Positions 1 to 8,332 of a stretch of DNA of 64,000 bases are shown here, piece by piece. Source of the DNA: Polynucleobacter sp. AP-Kaivos-20-H2 (GTDB lineage Bacteria > Pseudomonadota > Gammaproteobacteria > Burkholderiales > Burkholderiaceae). Below the pieces are notes generated by a model, which had not been told where the DNA came from, did no database searches, and worked only from the letters and a program-made list of their open reading frames with translations. The position numbers and the translations under genes were made by a program. How positions within the stretch are numbered: position 1 is the first letter of the stretch; every line of letters starts with the position of its first letter. The DNA is taken from assembly GCF_018882215.1 (NCBI RefSeq), contig NZ_JACVOX010000001.1, forward strand, positions 310,001-374,000, written 5' to 3'.

Positions 1-1
1 T

Positions 2-898
2 TGGCTAAGGGAGCACGGCTGGCAGGGGCGCATCCTCCTTTTAGAAGGTTTATTTCATGAAAATGAGCTAAGCCAAGCGGAAGCTTTAGCATGCGACCTC
101 GTGGTCCACTGTGATGCTCAAGTAGATTGGCTGGAGCGATTTAAAGGTAAAAACCATAAGCCTTTAAGTGTCTTTCTAAAGATGAATACCGGCATGAATC
201 GCTTGGGATTTAAGCCTGAAATATATCGAACTGCTTTTCATCGCTTGCATGCAGCTGGTTATCACATGCATCACATGACCCATTTTGCCAATGCGGATCA
301 AGTAGATCATTTACCTTCAGTTGGAGCTCAACAAGAGTTATTTAATGAAACGATTGCTGGATTAGAAGGTGCAACATCACTAGCAAACTCTGCAGCTATT
401 TTGTGGCATCGTAACGCCTTAGGAGATTGGGTGCGCCCAGGCATCATGCTCTATGGCGCATCACCAACAGGACTGCATGCTGATATTGAGCATGCCAATC
501 TCAGGGCAGTCATGCAACTTCATAGTGAAATTATTGATATTCAAGAACTTCAAAAAGGTGATCGCATTGGTTATGGCGGTCGTTATGAAGCGCCTAATGC
601 AATGCGTATCGGCATTGTGGCCTGTGGCTATGCCGATGGCTATCCTCGGCACGCAAAAGACGGTACTCCAGTGTGGGTTAGTCACGGTGATCACGGTGTG
701 ACTTGCCCGCTAGCCGGAAGAGTCTCTATGGACATGCTGGCGATTGATTTAAGCAATGCGCCAAATGCAGGCATCGGTAGCGTTGTTCAACTCTGGGGTG
801 ACAAAGTTCCAGTAGATGATGTGGCACAAATGAGTGGCACGATAGGTTATGAATTGCTTTGTGCTGTGGCGCCTAGGGTTCCTGTTGAGATCCAGTAG
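2..898 (+). CDS. alr: Alanine racemase, 3' part (start lies before the window)
   Basis: PLP-dependent alanine racemase converts L-alanine to D-alanine for peptidoglycan. The frame is open from base 2, so about 298 C-terminal residues are present and the N-terminal PLP-lysine region is outside the window. Visible family marks are the barrel segment ILLLEG right at the start, MNTGMNRLGF, the catalytic-tyrosine region RIGYGGRY, and SMDMLAIDL in the C-terminal beta domain, followed by GTIGYELLCAV close to the C-terminus, a usual ending for Alr. A bidirectional hairpin follows and the next gene converges on it. The biosynthetic and catabolic paralogues (Alr and DadX) cannot be told apart from this fragment. 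Confidence 0.93.
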   Translation, partial: WLREHGWQGRILLLEGLFHENELSQAEALACDLVVHCDAQVDWLERFKGKNHKPLSVFLKMNTGMNRLGFKPEIYRTAFHRLHAAGYHMHHMTHFANADQVDHLPSVGAQQELFNETIAGLEGATSLANSAAILWHRNALGDWVRPGIMLYGASPTGLHADIEHANLRAVMQLHSEIIDIQELQKGDRIGYGGRYEAPNAMRIGIVACGYADGYPRHAKDGTPVWVSHGDHGVTCPLAGRVSMDMLAIDLSNAPNAGIGSVVQLWGDKVPVDDVAQMSGTIGYELLCAVAPRVPVEIQ

Positions 899-923
899 AT
901 AAAGAAAATGCCAAGCCAGTAAT

Positions 924-956
924 AAAAAAATCCTCCACAGCGGAGGATTTTTTTTG
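924..956. terminator. Bidirectional intrinsic terminator between alr and bamD
   Basis: A GC-rich stem, ATCCTCC pairing with GGAGGAT around a short loop, is flanked by an A-run on the left and a run of eight T on the right. It can therefore end transcripts from either strand, as expected between two convergent genes. Confidence 0.85.
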
Positions 957-970
957 AGATTGAAACAATC

Positions 971-1885
971 TTATTTATTCCAGAACTGCCACCATCTGCG
1001 TTCTTTCTGAACACGTTGGCCGGTAATCATCATTTGACTGTCAGGGAAATTCAATTTGAAAACGCGAGCGGCATCATTGCTGAGATCAACCATGCCAAGC
1101 TTCTCATAAGACTTGGTGAGAATGTAGAGAGCCTCTTCAACGGCAGGTGCACGATCATAATCACGAATAACTAGTTGGGCACGATTGGCTGCGGCCAGAT
1201 AGGCGCCACGCTGATAGTAAAAGCGGGCAACGATAACATCTGCCTCAGCAAGAGAATTCACGATATAGCGCATACGATCTAATGCATCTGGAGCGTACTT
1301 ACTATTCGGGAAGCGTTCCACTACTACCTTGAATGACTCAAAGGCTTCCTTTGCGGCTTTAGGATCGCGCTCACTGAGATCCTGGCCAGTGAACTTACCA
1401 AGCCATCCCAAGTCATCATTAAAAGTAATAAGACCTTTTAAGTAATAGGCGTAATCAAGACTCGGACTACCTTGATGTAATTTAATAAAGCGATCAATTG
1501 CAACCAGTGCTTGAGTTTGCTCTTGTGCTTTCCAATAACAATAAGCGGCATTAATTTGTGCTTGTTGTGAATAGGGTCCGAAAGGAAAGCGCGCCTCTAA
1601 TTTTTCAAAGTACTTGCCGCACTTAGCAAAGTCAGCATCATTGAGTTTGTCAGTGGCTTCAGAATAGAGTTTTGCTTCTGACCAGATATCTGTGTCATCT
1701 TTACTGCCATCGCTACCTGCGCATCCACCTAAAAGTATTAATGCCAACATCAAGGCTAAAAGCAAGGCAAAAGGAGTGCCGTATAAATGGAAGCTCTTTT
1801 TTTGTGAGGAAGAATTCCCAGCAAGCCTTAAACTGGCGTCTGATATTACGTCGGACATAACTGAAAGGCTCTCTAAGCGTGGCAT
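971..1885 (-). CDS. bamD: Outer membrane protein assembly lipoprotein BamD
   Basis: BamD is the essential TPR lipoprotein of the BAM complex, which inserts beta-barrel proteins into the outer membrane from the periplasmic side. A hydrophobic stretch (about residues 38-52) ends in lipobox LLGGC with the lipidated cysteine at residue 55. The mature part carries TPR-like helices and motifs such as QAQINAAYCYWK, AYYLKGLITFNDDLGW and SKYAPDALDRMRYIVN. From this ATG the leader is unusually long. A GGAG precedes it by 9 bases, which supports it, but it overlaps the rluD start. The next in-frame ATG (1858) gives a 9-residue shorter leader with no clear ribosome binding site. Family assignment is firm; the start is not. 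Confidence 0.9.
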   Translation of the reverse strand: MPRLESLSVMSDVISDASLRLAGNSSSQKKSFHLYGTPFALLLALMLALILLGGCAGSDGSKDDTDIWSEAKLYSEATDKLNDADFAKCGKYFEKLEARFPFGPYSQQAQINAAYCYWKAQEQTQALVAIDRFIKLHQGSPSLDYAYYLKGLITFNDDLGWLGKFTGQDLSERDPKAAKEAFESFKVVVERFPNSKYAPDALDRMRYIVNSLAEADVIVARFYYQRGAYLAAANRAQLVIRDYDRAPAVEEALYILTKSYEKLGMVDLSNDAARVFKLNFPDSQMMITGQRVQKERRWWQFWNK

Positions 1886-2916
1886 TGCCGCAAACTCCTG
1901 AATCGAATCCCATTGATTATATCGATGATGAGGATTTCATCTCCCTAGATATCTCTTTGGAGATGGCTGGTGAGCGCTTGGACAAGGTGCTAGCAGGGTC
2001 TTTGCCTGATTATTCACGTAATCGCCTTAAAGCTTGGGTTGAGGCTGGGGCGGTTATGGTCGACGGAAAGGTTACTAAAGCCCGTTATTTGCTCCATGGC
2101 GGCGAGAGCGTTAAGGTCTTTCCACAGGAAATGCCCGAGCAGTTTGCCTTCAACCCTGAAGATATTTCCCTGGATGTGGTCTACGAGGATGAGGACATCA
2201 TTGTGGTCAATAAGCCGCCTGGCCTCGTGGTACATCCAGCGGCGGGAAATTGGTCCGGAACCCTGTTAAATGGCCTTTTATTTCATTATCCCGAGCTCAA
2301 GTCACTTCCCAGGGCGGGAATAGTGCATCGCCTGGATAAGGACACTTCAGGACTGATGGTTGTGGCAAGAACTTCCCAAGCCCAAACTTCCCTAGTACGT
2401 CAACTTCAAGAAAGAACGGTGGGACGTCGCTATTTGGCTTGGGTGTGGGGTGATGCCCCAAGTCAAGGCAAAGTTCTGGCTTCGGTTGGGCGTGATCAGC
2501 GAGATCGCCTCAAGATGGCCGCAGGCAGTCTACAAGGAAAACCGGCAGCTACTTTATTTCGACGCTTGGCCAAGGGATTAGTTGGAGAGTCTGCTGTCGC
2601 ATTGCTGGAGTGTCGATTGGAAACAGGGCGTACGCATCAGATTCGTGTTCATCTAGAATCACTCGGTTTTCCATTGGTGGGCGACCCGGTCTACCGCAAA
2701 AAGGTTCCGGGCGCAGCTAAAAATCTTTCATTTAATCGCCAGGCTTTACATGCCTTTGCTTTAAGTCTTCAACATCCAGTGAAGCATGAATTAATGACTT
2801 GGTTCCGCTTGCCACCACAGGATTTATTGGACTTATTACCGCAAGTTGGAATGAGTGACGAAGCTCTTCCGAAAGAATCTGTCGTGTTGGCCTCTATTGA
2901 AAATGAGGCGCGCTGA
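1879..2916 (+). CDS. rluD: 23S rRNA pseudouridine synthase RluD
   Basis: Isomerises uridines 1911/1915/1917 of 23S rRNA (helix 69) in the large ribosomal subunit (E. coli RluD numbering). An S4 RNA-binding domain covers about residues 30-90 (ERLDKVLAG, DYSRNRLKAWV). The RluA-type catalytic domain follows with the signature HRLDKDTSG, Asp153 being the expected nucleophile, and GRTHQIRVHL further on. The start is GTG with AAAGG upstream; the first internal ATG (residue 29) would trim the N-terminus before the S4 domain. The start region overlaps the divergent bamD start. The stop overlaps the next start in a TGATG arrangement, implying translational coupling. This rluD-pgeF order is widespread in Proteobacteria. 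Confidence 0.95.
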   Translation: MALPQTPESNPIDYIDDEDFISLDISLEMAGERLDKVLAGSLPDYSRNRLKAWVEAGAVMVDGKVTKARYLLHGGESVKVFPQEMPEQFAFNPEDISLDVVYEDEDIIVVNKPPGLVVHPAAGNWSGTLLNGLLFHYPELKSLPRAGIVHRLDKDTSGLMVVARTSQAQTSLVRQLQERTVGRRYLAWVWGDAPSQGKVLASVGRDQRDRLKMAAGSLQGKPAATLFRRLAKGLVGESAVALLECRLETGRTHQIRVHLESLGFPLVGDPVYRKKVPGAAKNLSFNRQALHAFALSLQHPVKHELMTWFRLPPQDLLDLLPQVGMSDEALPKESVVLASIENEAR

Positions 2917-3677
2917 TGAGTTTGGTTGCGCCTCAATGGCCCGCCCCAAAGTCGGTGCGTACAGCAGTAAGCACAAGGTTAGGCGGGGTAAGTCAAGCAC
3001 CATATGATTCCCTAAATCTGGGCGATCATGTGGGTGACCGGGCTGAGGCTGTTTTAGTTAATAGAGCTATTTTTACTAAAAAGATGCCAGGTGAGCCTAT
3101 CTGGTTAAAGCAGACTCACCAAACAACAGTAAGTACTCCAGAAAGTCGAGACTTAAACCGGGGGCTGGCAATTGAGGCTGATGCCTCGGTCACTAATGTT
3201 CATGAAGAGGTTTTGGTGATCATGACGGCAGATTGCCTGCCAGTGTTATTTACTAACTCCAAAGGCACTACAGTTGGTGCGGCACATGCTGGCTGGAGGG
3301 GGCTGTGCGCTGGAATTCTGGAAAATACGATTGCTGAGTTGCTCAAAATTTCTGACGGATCCACTGCGGCAGACTTCATGGCTTGGTTAGGGCCAGCAAT
3401 TGGACCTGAATCATTTGAGGTTGGGGAGGATGTTGTGAAGTCGTTTCAAGACTCTGGATTTCCTGTGCCAACGAATGCATTCACAGAAATATCCCATAAA
3501 CCTGGAAAGTTTCTGGCAGATATCTACCTGTTGGCACGAGCACGTTTAGAGGCTTGTGGCGTAAGAATGATTTTCGGTGGCGACTATTGCACTGTTCGAG
3601 ACCGGCACCATTTTTTTTCTTATCGTCGCGATGGCGAGACTGGAAGATTTGCCTCAGCTATCTGGATTGAAAAATAG
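2916..3677 (+). CDS. pgeF: Purine nucleoside phosphorylase / polyphenol oxidase family protein (YfiH, LACC1-like)
   Basis: A member of the YfiH/LACC1 family (older name: laccase domain), reported to have purine nucleoside phosphorylase and adenosine deaminase activity and, in E. coli, to edit peptidoglycan precursors. The zinc ligands of the family are present at His68 (KQTHQT), Cys107 (TADCLP) and His124 (AAHAGWRG), close to the E. coli numbering. Further conserved blocks are WLGPAIGP and the C-terminal CTVRDRHHFFSYRRDG. At 253 residues it is full length. The ATG overlaps the rluD stop, so the two genes form a coupled pair. The true substrate in this organism is not shown by sequence. Confidence 0.9.
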   Translation: MSLVAPQWPAPKSVRTAVSTRLGGVSQAPYDSLNLGDHVGDRAEAVLVNRAIFTKKMPGEPIWLKQTHQTTVSTPESRDLNRGLAIEADASVTNVHEEVLVIMTADCLPVLFTNSKGTTVGAAHAGWRGLCAGILENTIAELLKISDGSTAADFMAWLGPAIGPESFEVGEDVVKSFQDSGFPVPTNAFTEISHKPGKFLADIYLLARARLEACGVRMIFGGDYCTVRDRHHFFSYRRDGETGRFASAIWIEK

Positions 3678-3793
3678 CTTGTGCACAAAAGCATGCGGGT
3701 TAGTACTAGCCTCTGCACCAAGCTAGGGTTATTGCGTATAACTCTATAGTGCTTAAGGGCGGAGAATGTCTCTAATTCATTGAAGAGACTACT

Positions 3794-5428
3794 ATGTTTG
3801 CAGGCATGAATACCGGTGCAACACCATCTTTGGCGCCGCATCATATGGCGCTAATTCCGCCAGAGCGCTTATCTGAAATCCAGAAAGAATATTTCACGGA
3901 GTTGGCACACATTGCAACTAACCCTGAGGCGATTGAAGTCAAAGATCGCCGTTTTGCAGGGAAGGCTTGGCACTCTTCGTGGAGCAAAGTGATTGCTGCT
4001 ACTTATTTGCTGAATTCCAAGCATCTCATGGAGTTAGCAAAAGCAGTTGAGACTGACGAAAAGTCAAAGCAGAAAATCCTCTTTACGACTGAGCAAATGA
4101 TTGATGCTTTATCGCCATCAAACTTCATCGCTACTAATCCAGAAGTATTGGAAAGCATTATTAGCTCCCAAGGACAATCCATTCAAAAAGGGATTGTGAA
4201 TTTGTTGGGAGATATGAAAAAAGGTAAGGTCTCTCAAACAGATGAATCTGCTTTTGAAGTGGGCAAAAATATTGCCACTACAGAAGGTCATGTGGTCTTT
4301 CGTAATGAATTATTCGAGTTAATTCAATACACACCATTAACAGAACAAGTATTTGAACGCCCTTATTTAATGGTGCCACCATGCATCAATAAGTATTACA
4401 TTCTCGATTTACAGCCTGATAACTCTGTAGTGCGCCATATGGTGAGCCAAGGTCATACCGTGTTCTTGGTTTCCTGGAAGAACCCAGATGCTTCCATGGC
4501 TAAAGTGAGTTGGGATGATTACGTAGGTAAGGGCGTTATTAAAGCAATTGACGTCGTAAAAGAAATTGGCGATACCAAGCAAATTAATATCTTAGGGTTC
4601 TGCGTTGGCGGGACCTTAACCAGCTCTGCATTAGCCGTGCTGGCAGCTCGTAACGAGCACCCAGCGGCCAGCTTGACACTCTTAACCACCTTATTGGATT
4701 TCACAGATACCGGAATTCTCGATGTCTTTATCGACGAAGGCTCGGTGGAGATGCGTGAGAACTCTATAGGCGGTAAAGGAGGCAAGTACGGCATGATGTC
4801 AGGCCTTGATTTAGGCAATACTTTTTCATTCTTGCGACCCAATGATTTGGTATGGAACTACGTAGTGGAAAACTATCTCAAAGGCAACTCACCACCCCCG
4901 TTTGATTTACTGTATTGGAATGGTGACTCCACTAATCTTCCTGGTGCAATGTACTGCTGGTATCTGCGCCACACTTATTTGCAAAATGATTTAGTCAAGC
5001 CTGGCAAAGTAAAAATTTGCGGTGAAAAAGTGGATCTCGGAAAAATCAATTGCCCCGCATACATTTATGCATCGCAAGAAGATCATATTGTTCCGTGGCA
5101 ATCCGCTTATGAATCAACCCATCTGCTCAAGGGTAAAAATCACTTTGTATTGGGCGCATCTGGACACATTGCGGGGGTGATTAACCCTCCGGCAAAAAAT
5201 AAGCGCTATTACTTTGAAAACAAAAAGATTGCGCCAACTGCAAATGAGTGGTTAGAGGGTGCAAAGCAAATTCCAGGAAGCTGGTGGCCTGATTACACCA
5301 AATGGCTTGTGCAATTTGGTGGTGAGAAGAAACCAGCAAGTACTACTTTTGGAAATACTAAGTACAAAAAAATGGAAGCAGCACCTGGTGTGTATGTAAA
5401 AGAAAAAGCAACGCCAGAACTCAATTAA
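3794..5428 (+). CDS. phaC: Class I poly(3-hydroxyalkanoate) synthase PhaC
   Basis: Polymerises (R)-3-hydroxyacyl-CoA, mainly 3-hydroxybutyryl-CoA, into storage polyester on the granule surface. It has an N-terminal region typical of class I enzymes (about residues 1-190) and an alpha/beta hydrolase core with the lipase-like box GFCVGG, nucleophile Cys270. The Asp (SQEDHIVPW) and His (GASGHIAGV) of the triad are visible. The protein has 544 residues, slightly shorter than the roughly 590 of the Cupriavidus enzyme because of a shorter N-terminus. The ATG follows a 116-base spacer that should hold the promoter. phaB follows after 32 bases, so the two are probably cotranscribed. Confidence 0.96.
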   Translation: MFAGMNTGATPSLAPHHMALIPPERLSEIQKEYFTELAHIATNPEAIEVKDRRFAGKAWHSSWSKVIAATYLLNSKHLMELAKAVETDEKSKQKILFTTEQMIDALSPSNFIATNPEVLESIISSQGQSIQKGIVNLLGDMKKGKVSQTDESAFEVGKNIATTEGHVVFRNELFELIQYTPLTEQVFERPYLMVPPCINKYYILDLQPDNSVVRHMVSQGHTVFLVSWKNPDASMAKVSWDDYVGKGVIKAIDVVKEIGDTKQINILGFCVGGTLTSSALAVLAARNEHPAASLTLLTTLLDFTDTGILDVFIDEGSVEMRENSIGGKGGKYGMMSGLDLGNTFSFLRPNDLVWNYVVENYLKGNSPPPFDLLYWNGDSTNLPGAMYCWYLRHTYLQNDLVKPGKVKICGEKVDLGKINCPAYIYASQEDHIVPWQSAYESTHLLKGKNHFVLGASGHIAGVINPPAKNKRYYFENKKIAPTANEWLEGAKQIPGSWWPDYTKWLVQFGGEKKPASTTFGNTKYKKMEAAPGVYVKEKATPELN

Positions 5429-5460
5429 TAATTAACGAAGGTTTTAAAAAGGGGAAACTA

Positions 5461-6201
5461 ATGTCTCAAAAAGTCGCATATGTAACTGGTGGTATGGGTG
5501 GTATTGGTACCGCTATCTGTCAACGTCTGGCTAAAGATGGCTTCAAAGTGATTGCAGGCTGCGGTCCAAATTCTCCGCGTAAAGATCGCTGGATTGGCGA
5601 ACAAAAGGTGTTGGGCTATGACTTTATTGCTTCCGAAGGTAATGTTTCCGATTGGGATAGTACGGTCGCTGCCTTTGAAAAGGTCAAGGCTGAAGTGGGT
5701 CGTGTAGACGTATTGGTTAATAACGCCGGCATTACCCGTGACAGCGTTTTCCGCAAAATGACTCCAGACGCCTGGAAAGCCGTGATTGACACTAATCTGA
5801 ACTCCTTGTTTAACGTTACCAAACAAGTGATTGATGGCATGGTTGAAAACAACTGGGGCCGGATTATTAATATTTCTTCTGTAAACGGTCAAAAAGGCCA
5901 GTTTGGCCAGGCGAACTATTCAACTGCAAAAGCAGGTCTTCATGGCTTCACAATGGCCCTAGCTCAAGAAGTTGCTACCAAGGGCGTTACTGTAAATACA
6001 GTATCTCCTGGTTATATCGGCACCGATATGGTTAAAGCCATTCGGGAGGATGTACTTGAAAAGATTGTTTCTGGCATTCCAGTCAAGCGTTTAGGCACCC
6101 CCGAAGAGATTGCCTCTATCTGTTGCTGGATAGCTTCTGAAGATGGTGGCTATGCTACTGGTGCAGACTTCTCCTTAAACGGCGGTATCCACACTGGTTA
6201 A
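5461..6201 (+). CDS. phaB: Acetoacetyl-CoA reductase PhaB (NADPH, SDR family)
   Basis: Reduces acetoacetyl-CoA to (R)-3-hydroxybutyryl-CoA, the monomer used by PhaC. A classical short-chain dehydrogenase of 246 residues, the same length as the Cupriavidus enzyme. The nucleotide-binding GGMGGIG lies at residues 10-16, NNAGITRD in the 90s, catalytic Ser140 in INISS, and Tyr153/Lys157 in YSTAK. A good ribosome binding site (AAGGGG) stands before the ATG. It sits directly behind phaC and in front of phaR, which favours the PHB role over the related FabG role in fatty acid synthesis. Confidence 0.95.
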   Translation: MSQKVAYVTGGMGGIGTAICQRLAKDGFKVIAGCGPNSPRKDRWIGEQKVLGYDFIASEGNVSDWDSTVAAFEKVKAEVGRVDVLVNNAGITRDSVFRKMTPDAWKAVIDTNLNSLFNVTKQVIDGMVENNWGRIINISSVNGQKGQFGQANYSTAKAGLHGFTMALAQEVATKGVTVNTVSPGYIGTDMVKAIREDVLEKIVSGIPVKRLGTPEEIASICCWIASEDGGYATGADFSLNGGIHTG

Positions 6202-6203
6202 TA

Positions 6204-6214
6204 TTGCACTGCAA
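6204..6214. promoter_or_regulatory. Candidate PhaR operator 1 (YTGC-N3-GCAR)
   Basis: TTGCACTGCAA is an inverted repeat matching TTGC-N3-GCAA, close to the CTGC-N3-GCAG motif described for alphaproteobacterial PhaR. It lies just behind the phaB stop and about 120 bases before the phaR start. Binding is inferred only. Confidence 0.35.
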
Positions 6215-6299
6215 CAATTAATTCAGTATTTGTAGTATGCGCAGTACGCAACACAGCGTATTTACCTTTTGGTCAACTTAAGGCTAAACTACGTTGATG

Positions 6300-6310
6300 T
6301 TGCGATGCAG
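6300..6310. promoter_or_regulatory. Candidate PhaR operator 2 (YTGC-N3-GCAR)
   Basis: TTGCGATGCAG matches TTGC-N3-GCAG and lies 20 bases before the phaR ATG, a position where a bound repressor would block transcription or its start. A further inverted repeat, TGCG-N5-CGCA, lies at 6238-6250 between the two candidates. Autoregulation is known for PhaR in other bacteria; here it is inferred. Confidence 0.35.
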
Positions 6311-6329
6311 TAAATAGTAAGGAAAATAC

Positions 6330-6890
6330 ATGGTTACCCGCGCTAAACGAGCTGGCGAAGATCGGCTCATCAAGAAGTATCCGAATCGTCGTCTCTACGA
6401 TACCCAGACAAGTACATATGTCACGCTATCTGACATCAAAAACTTAGTTATGGCCAATGAAGTATTTAAAGTGGTCGATGCTAAAACTGAAGAAGATTTA
6501 ACGCGCAACATCTTGCTGCAAATCATTCTTGAGGAAGAGGCTGGTGGCGCACCAGTGTTCTCTTCACAAATGCTTTCTCAAATCATTCGCTTTTATGGAA
6601 ACTCCATGCAAGGTTTGATGGGAAATTATCTTGAAAAGACTATGCAATCGTTTGTAGATATCCACAATAAGCTTGGTGATCAAACAAAAGGTCTTGGTGC
6701 TGGCAGTACGCCAGAGGCTTGGTCACAAATGATGAATCTCCAAAACCCTCTTATGCAAGGTTTGATGGGTAACTACATGGAGCAAAGCAAAGATCTCTTT
6801 ATCAAAATGCAAGAGCAGGTACAGGGCTCACAGAATATCTTTGGAAATTTTCCATTTACTCCTCAGTCCAATAAAGCTGAAAAAGAATAG
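6330..6890 (+). CDS. phaR: Polyhydroxyalkanoate synthesis repressor PhaR
   Basis: PhaR senses PHB granules and represses phasin (phaP) and often its own gene; it leaves DNA when granules appear. The N-terminal PHB/PHA accumulation regulator DNA-binding domain is clear ([12 protein letters not shown] at about residues 14-25, then YVTLSDI). A granule-binding type region follows (about 75-115, [12 protein letters not shown]). The C-terminus is Gln/Met-rich and low in complexity with two copies of a QGLMGNY element (about residues 93-99 and 143-149). The start has AAGGAAA upstream. No phasin gene is found in this window, so a main target must lie elsewhere. Confidence 0.93.
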   Translation: MVTRAKRAGEDRLIKKYPNRRLYDTQTSTYVTLSDIKNLVMANEVFKVVDAKTEEDLTRNILLQIILEEEAGGAPVFSSQMLSQIIRFYGNSMQGLMGNYLEKTMQSFVDIHNKLGDQTKGLGAGSTPEAWSQMMNLQNPLMQGLMGNYMEQSKDLFIKMQEQVQGSQNIFGNFPFTPQSNKAEKE

Positions 6891-6892
6891 TT

Positions 6893-8251
6893 GTGGCTGG
6901 GAAAATTGGATTTGTATCCTTAGGGTGCCCTAAGGCGCTTGTAGACTCTGAACTTATCCTGACGCAATTGAGTGCCGAAGGGTATGAGACCGCCAAGGAT
7001 TACTCTGGCGCCGATCTTGTAGTTGTGAATACCTGTGGCTTTATCGACTCTGCGGTGGAAGAAAGCCTTTCTGCTATTGGCGAGGCCCTTGCTGAAAATG
7101 GCAAAGTGATTGTGACTGGTTGTTTAGGTGCCAGAAAAAATGCCGATGGTAGTGATCTTATCTCGAGTATTCACCCAAAAGTCCTCGCCGTTACAGGGCC
7201 TCATGCTACCGACGAGGTAATGCAAGCCATTCATTTGCATCTACCTAAGCCGCATGATCCATTCACAGATTTAGTGCCCCCAGCTGGCGTCAAACTAACG
7301 CCAAAGCATTACGCCTATCTCAAAATTAGTGAAGGCTGTAACCATCGCTGTACTTTCTGCATCATTCCTAATATGCGTGGTGATTTAGTTTCACGGCCGA
7401 TTGGTGAAGTGTTGCTTGAAGCTAAAAGATTGTTTGAGTCTGGCGTAAAAGAGTTGCTAGTTGTTTCACAGGATACAAGTGCTTATGGTGTTGATATTCA
7501 ATATCGCACTGGCTTTTGGGATGGCAAACCAGTCAAAACGAAAATGTTTGATTTGGTAAATGCTTTAAATCAAATTGCTCGCGAGCATCAGGCTTGGGTG
7601 CGATTGCATTATGTTTATCCTTACCCACATGTGGACGATGTCTTGCCATTGATGGCCGAGTTCTCGGAGCATGGTTATGGTGTACTTCCGTATTTAGATA
7701 TTCCATTGCAGCATTCGCATCCAGATGTTCTCAAGCGCATGAAGCGTCCTGCGAGTGGTGAGAAGAATTTGGAGCGCATCTTAGCGTGGCGCGAAGCTTG
7801 TCCTGATTTAGTTATTCGCAGCACCTTTATTGCAGGCTTCCCGGGAGAGACTGAAGAAGAGTTTGAACATCTTCTCAATTTCTTGGATGAGGCGCAAATT
7901 GATCGTGCCGGTTGTTTTGCCTATTCACCTGTTGAAGGAGCTACTGCAAACCAATTGGATAACCCAATTCCCTCTGAAATTAGGGAAGAGCGGCGCGCCA
8001 GGTTTATGGCTAAAGCAGAAGATATCTCTATCAAGCGACTTGCTAAAAAAATAGGCAAGCGCATGCAGGTCATTATTGATCGGGTAGATGAGTCTGGCGG
8101 TATTGGCAGAACCATTGGTGATGCCCCAGAAATTGATGGTCTAGTGAGGGTTTTACCTCCCAGCAAGCCCTCTAAGCGCTATCGTGCCGGTGAAATCATC
8201 AAGGCTACTGTAATTAGCTCCCAAGGGCATGACCTAATAGCCGAAACTTGA
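6893..8251 (+). CDS. rimO: Ribosomal protein S12 methylthiotransferase RimO
   Basis: Radical-SAM enzyme that adds a methylthio group to the beta carbon of the conserved aspartate in ribosomal protein uS12 (Asp88/89 depending on species). The N-terminal UPF0004 domain supplies cysteines for the auxiliary cluster (Cys12 in LGCPK, Cys48 in NTCGF, Cys77 in VTGCLGA). The radical-SAM CxxxCxxC is at Cys149, Cys153 and Cys156. A C-terminal TRAM domain is present. The start is GTG two bases behind the phaR stop, without a strong ribosome binding site, so translation is probably coupled to phaR. Confidence 0.96.
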   Translation: MAGKIGFVSLGCPKALVDSELILTQLSAEGYETAKDYSGADLVVVNTCGFIDSAVEESLSAIGEALAENGKVIVTGCLGARKNADGSDLISSIHPKVLAVTGPHATDEVMQAIHLHLPKPHDPFTDLVPPAGVKLTPKHYAYLKISEGCNHRCTFCIIPNMRGDLVSRPIGEVLLEAKRLFESGVKELLVVSQDTSAYGVDIQYRTGFWDGKPVKTKMFDLVNALNQIAREHQAWVRLHYVYPYPHVDDVLPLMAEFSEHGYGVLPYLDIPLQHSHPDVLKRMKRPASGEKNLERILAWREACPDLVIRSTFIAGFPGETEEEFEHLLNFLDEAQIDRAGCFAYSPVEGATANQLDNPIPSEIREERRARFMAKAEDISIKRLAKKIGKRMQVIIDRVDESGGIGRTIGDAPEIDGLVRVLPPSKPSKRYRAGEIIKATVISSQGHDLIAET

Positions 8252-8332
8252 CGAATGCAATAAAACTGATAGTTGGATTACTTATTTAGTACAAAGTCAG
8301 CCTAATAATTGGGCTTAGCAAAGGGGATTGAT

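Noticed and set aside
3680..3690. Palindrome TTGTGCACAA behind pgeF, upstream of phaC, as a PhaR site
   Set aside because: It does not match the YTGC-N3-GCAR form seen before phaR, and no second copy is found in front of phaC.
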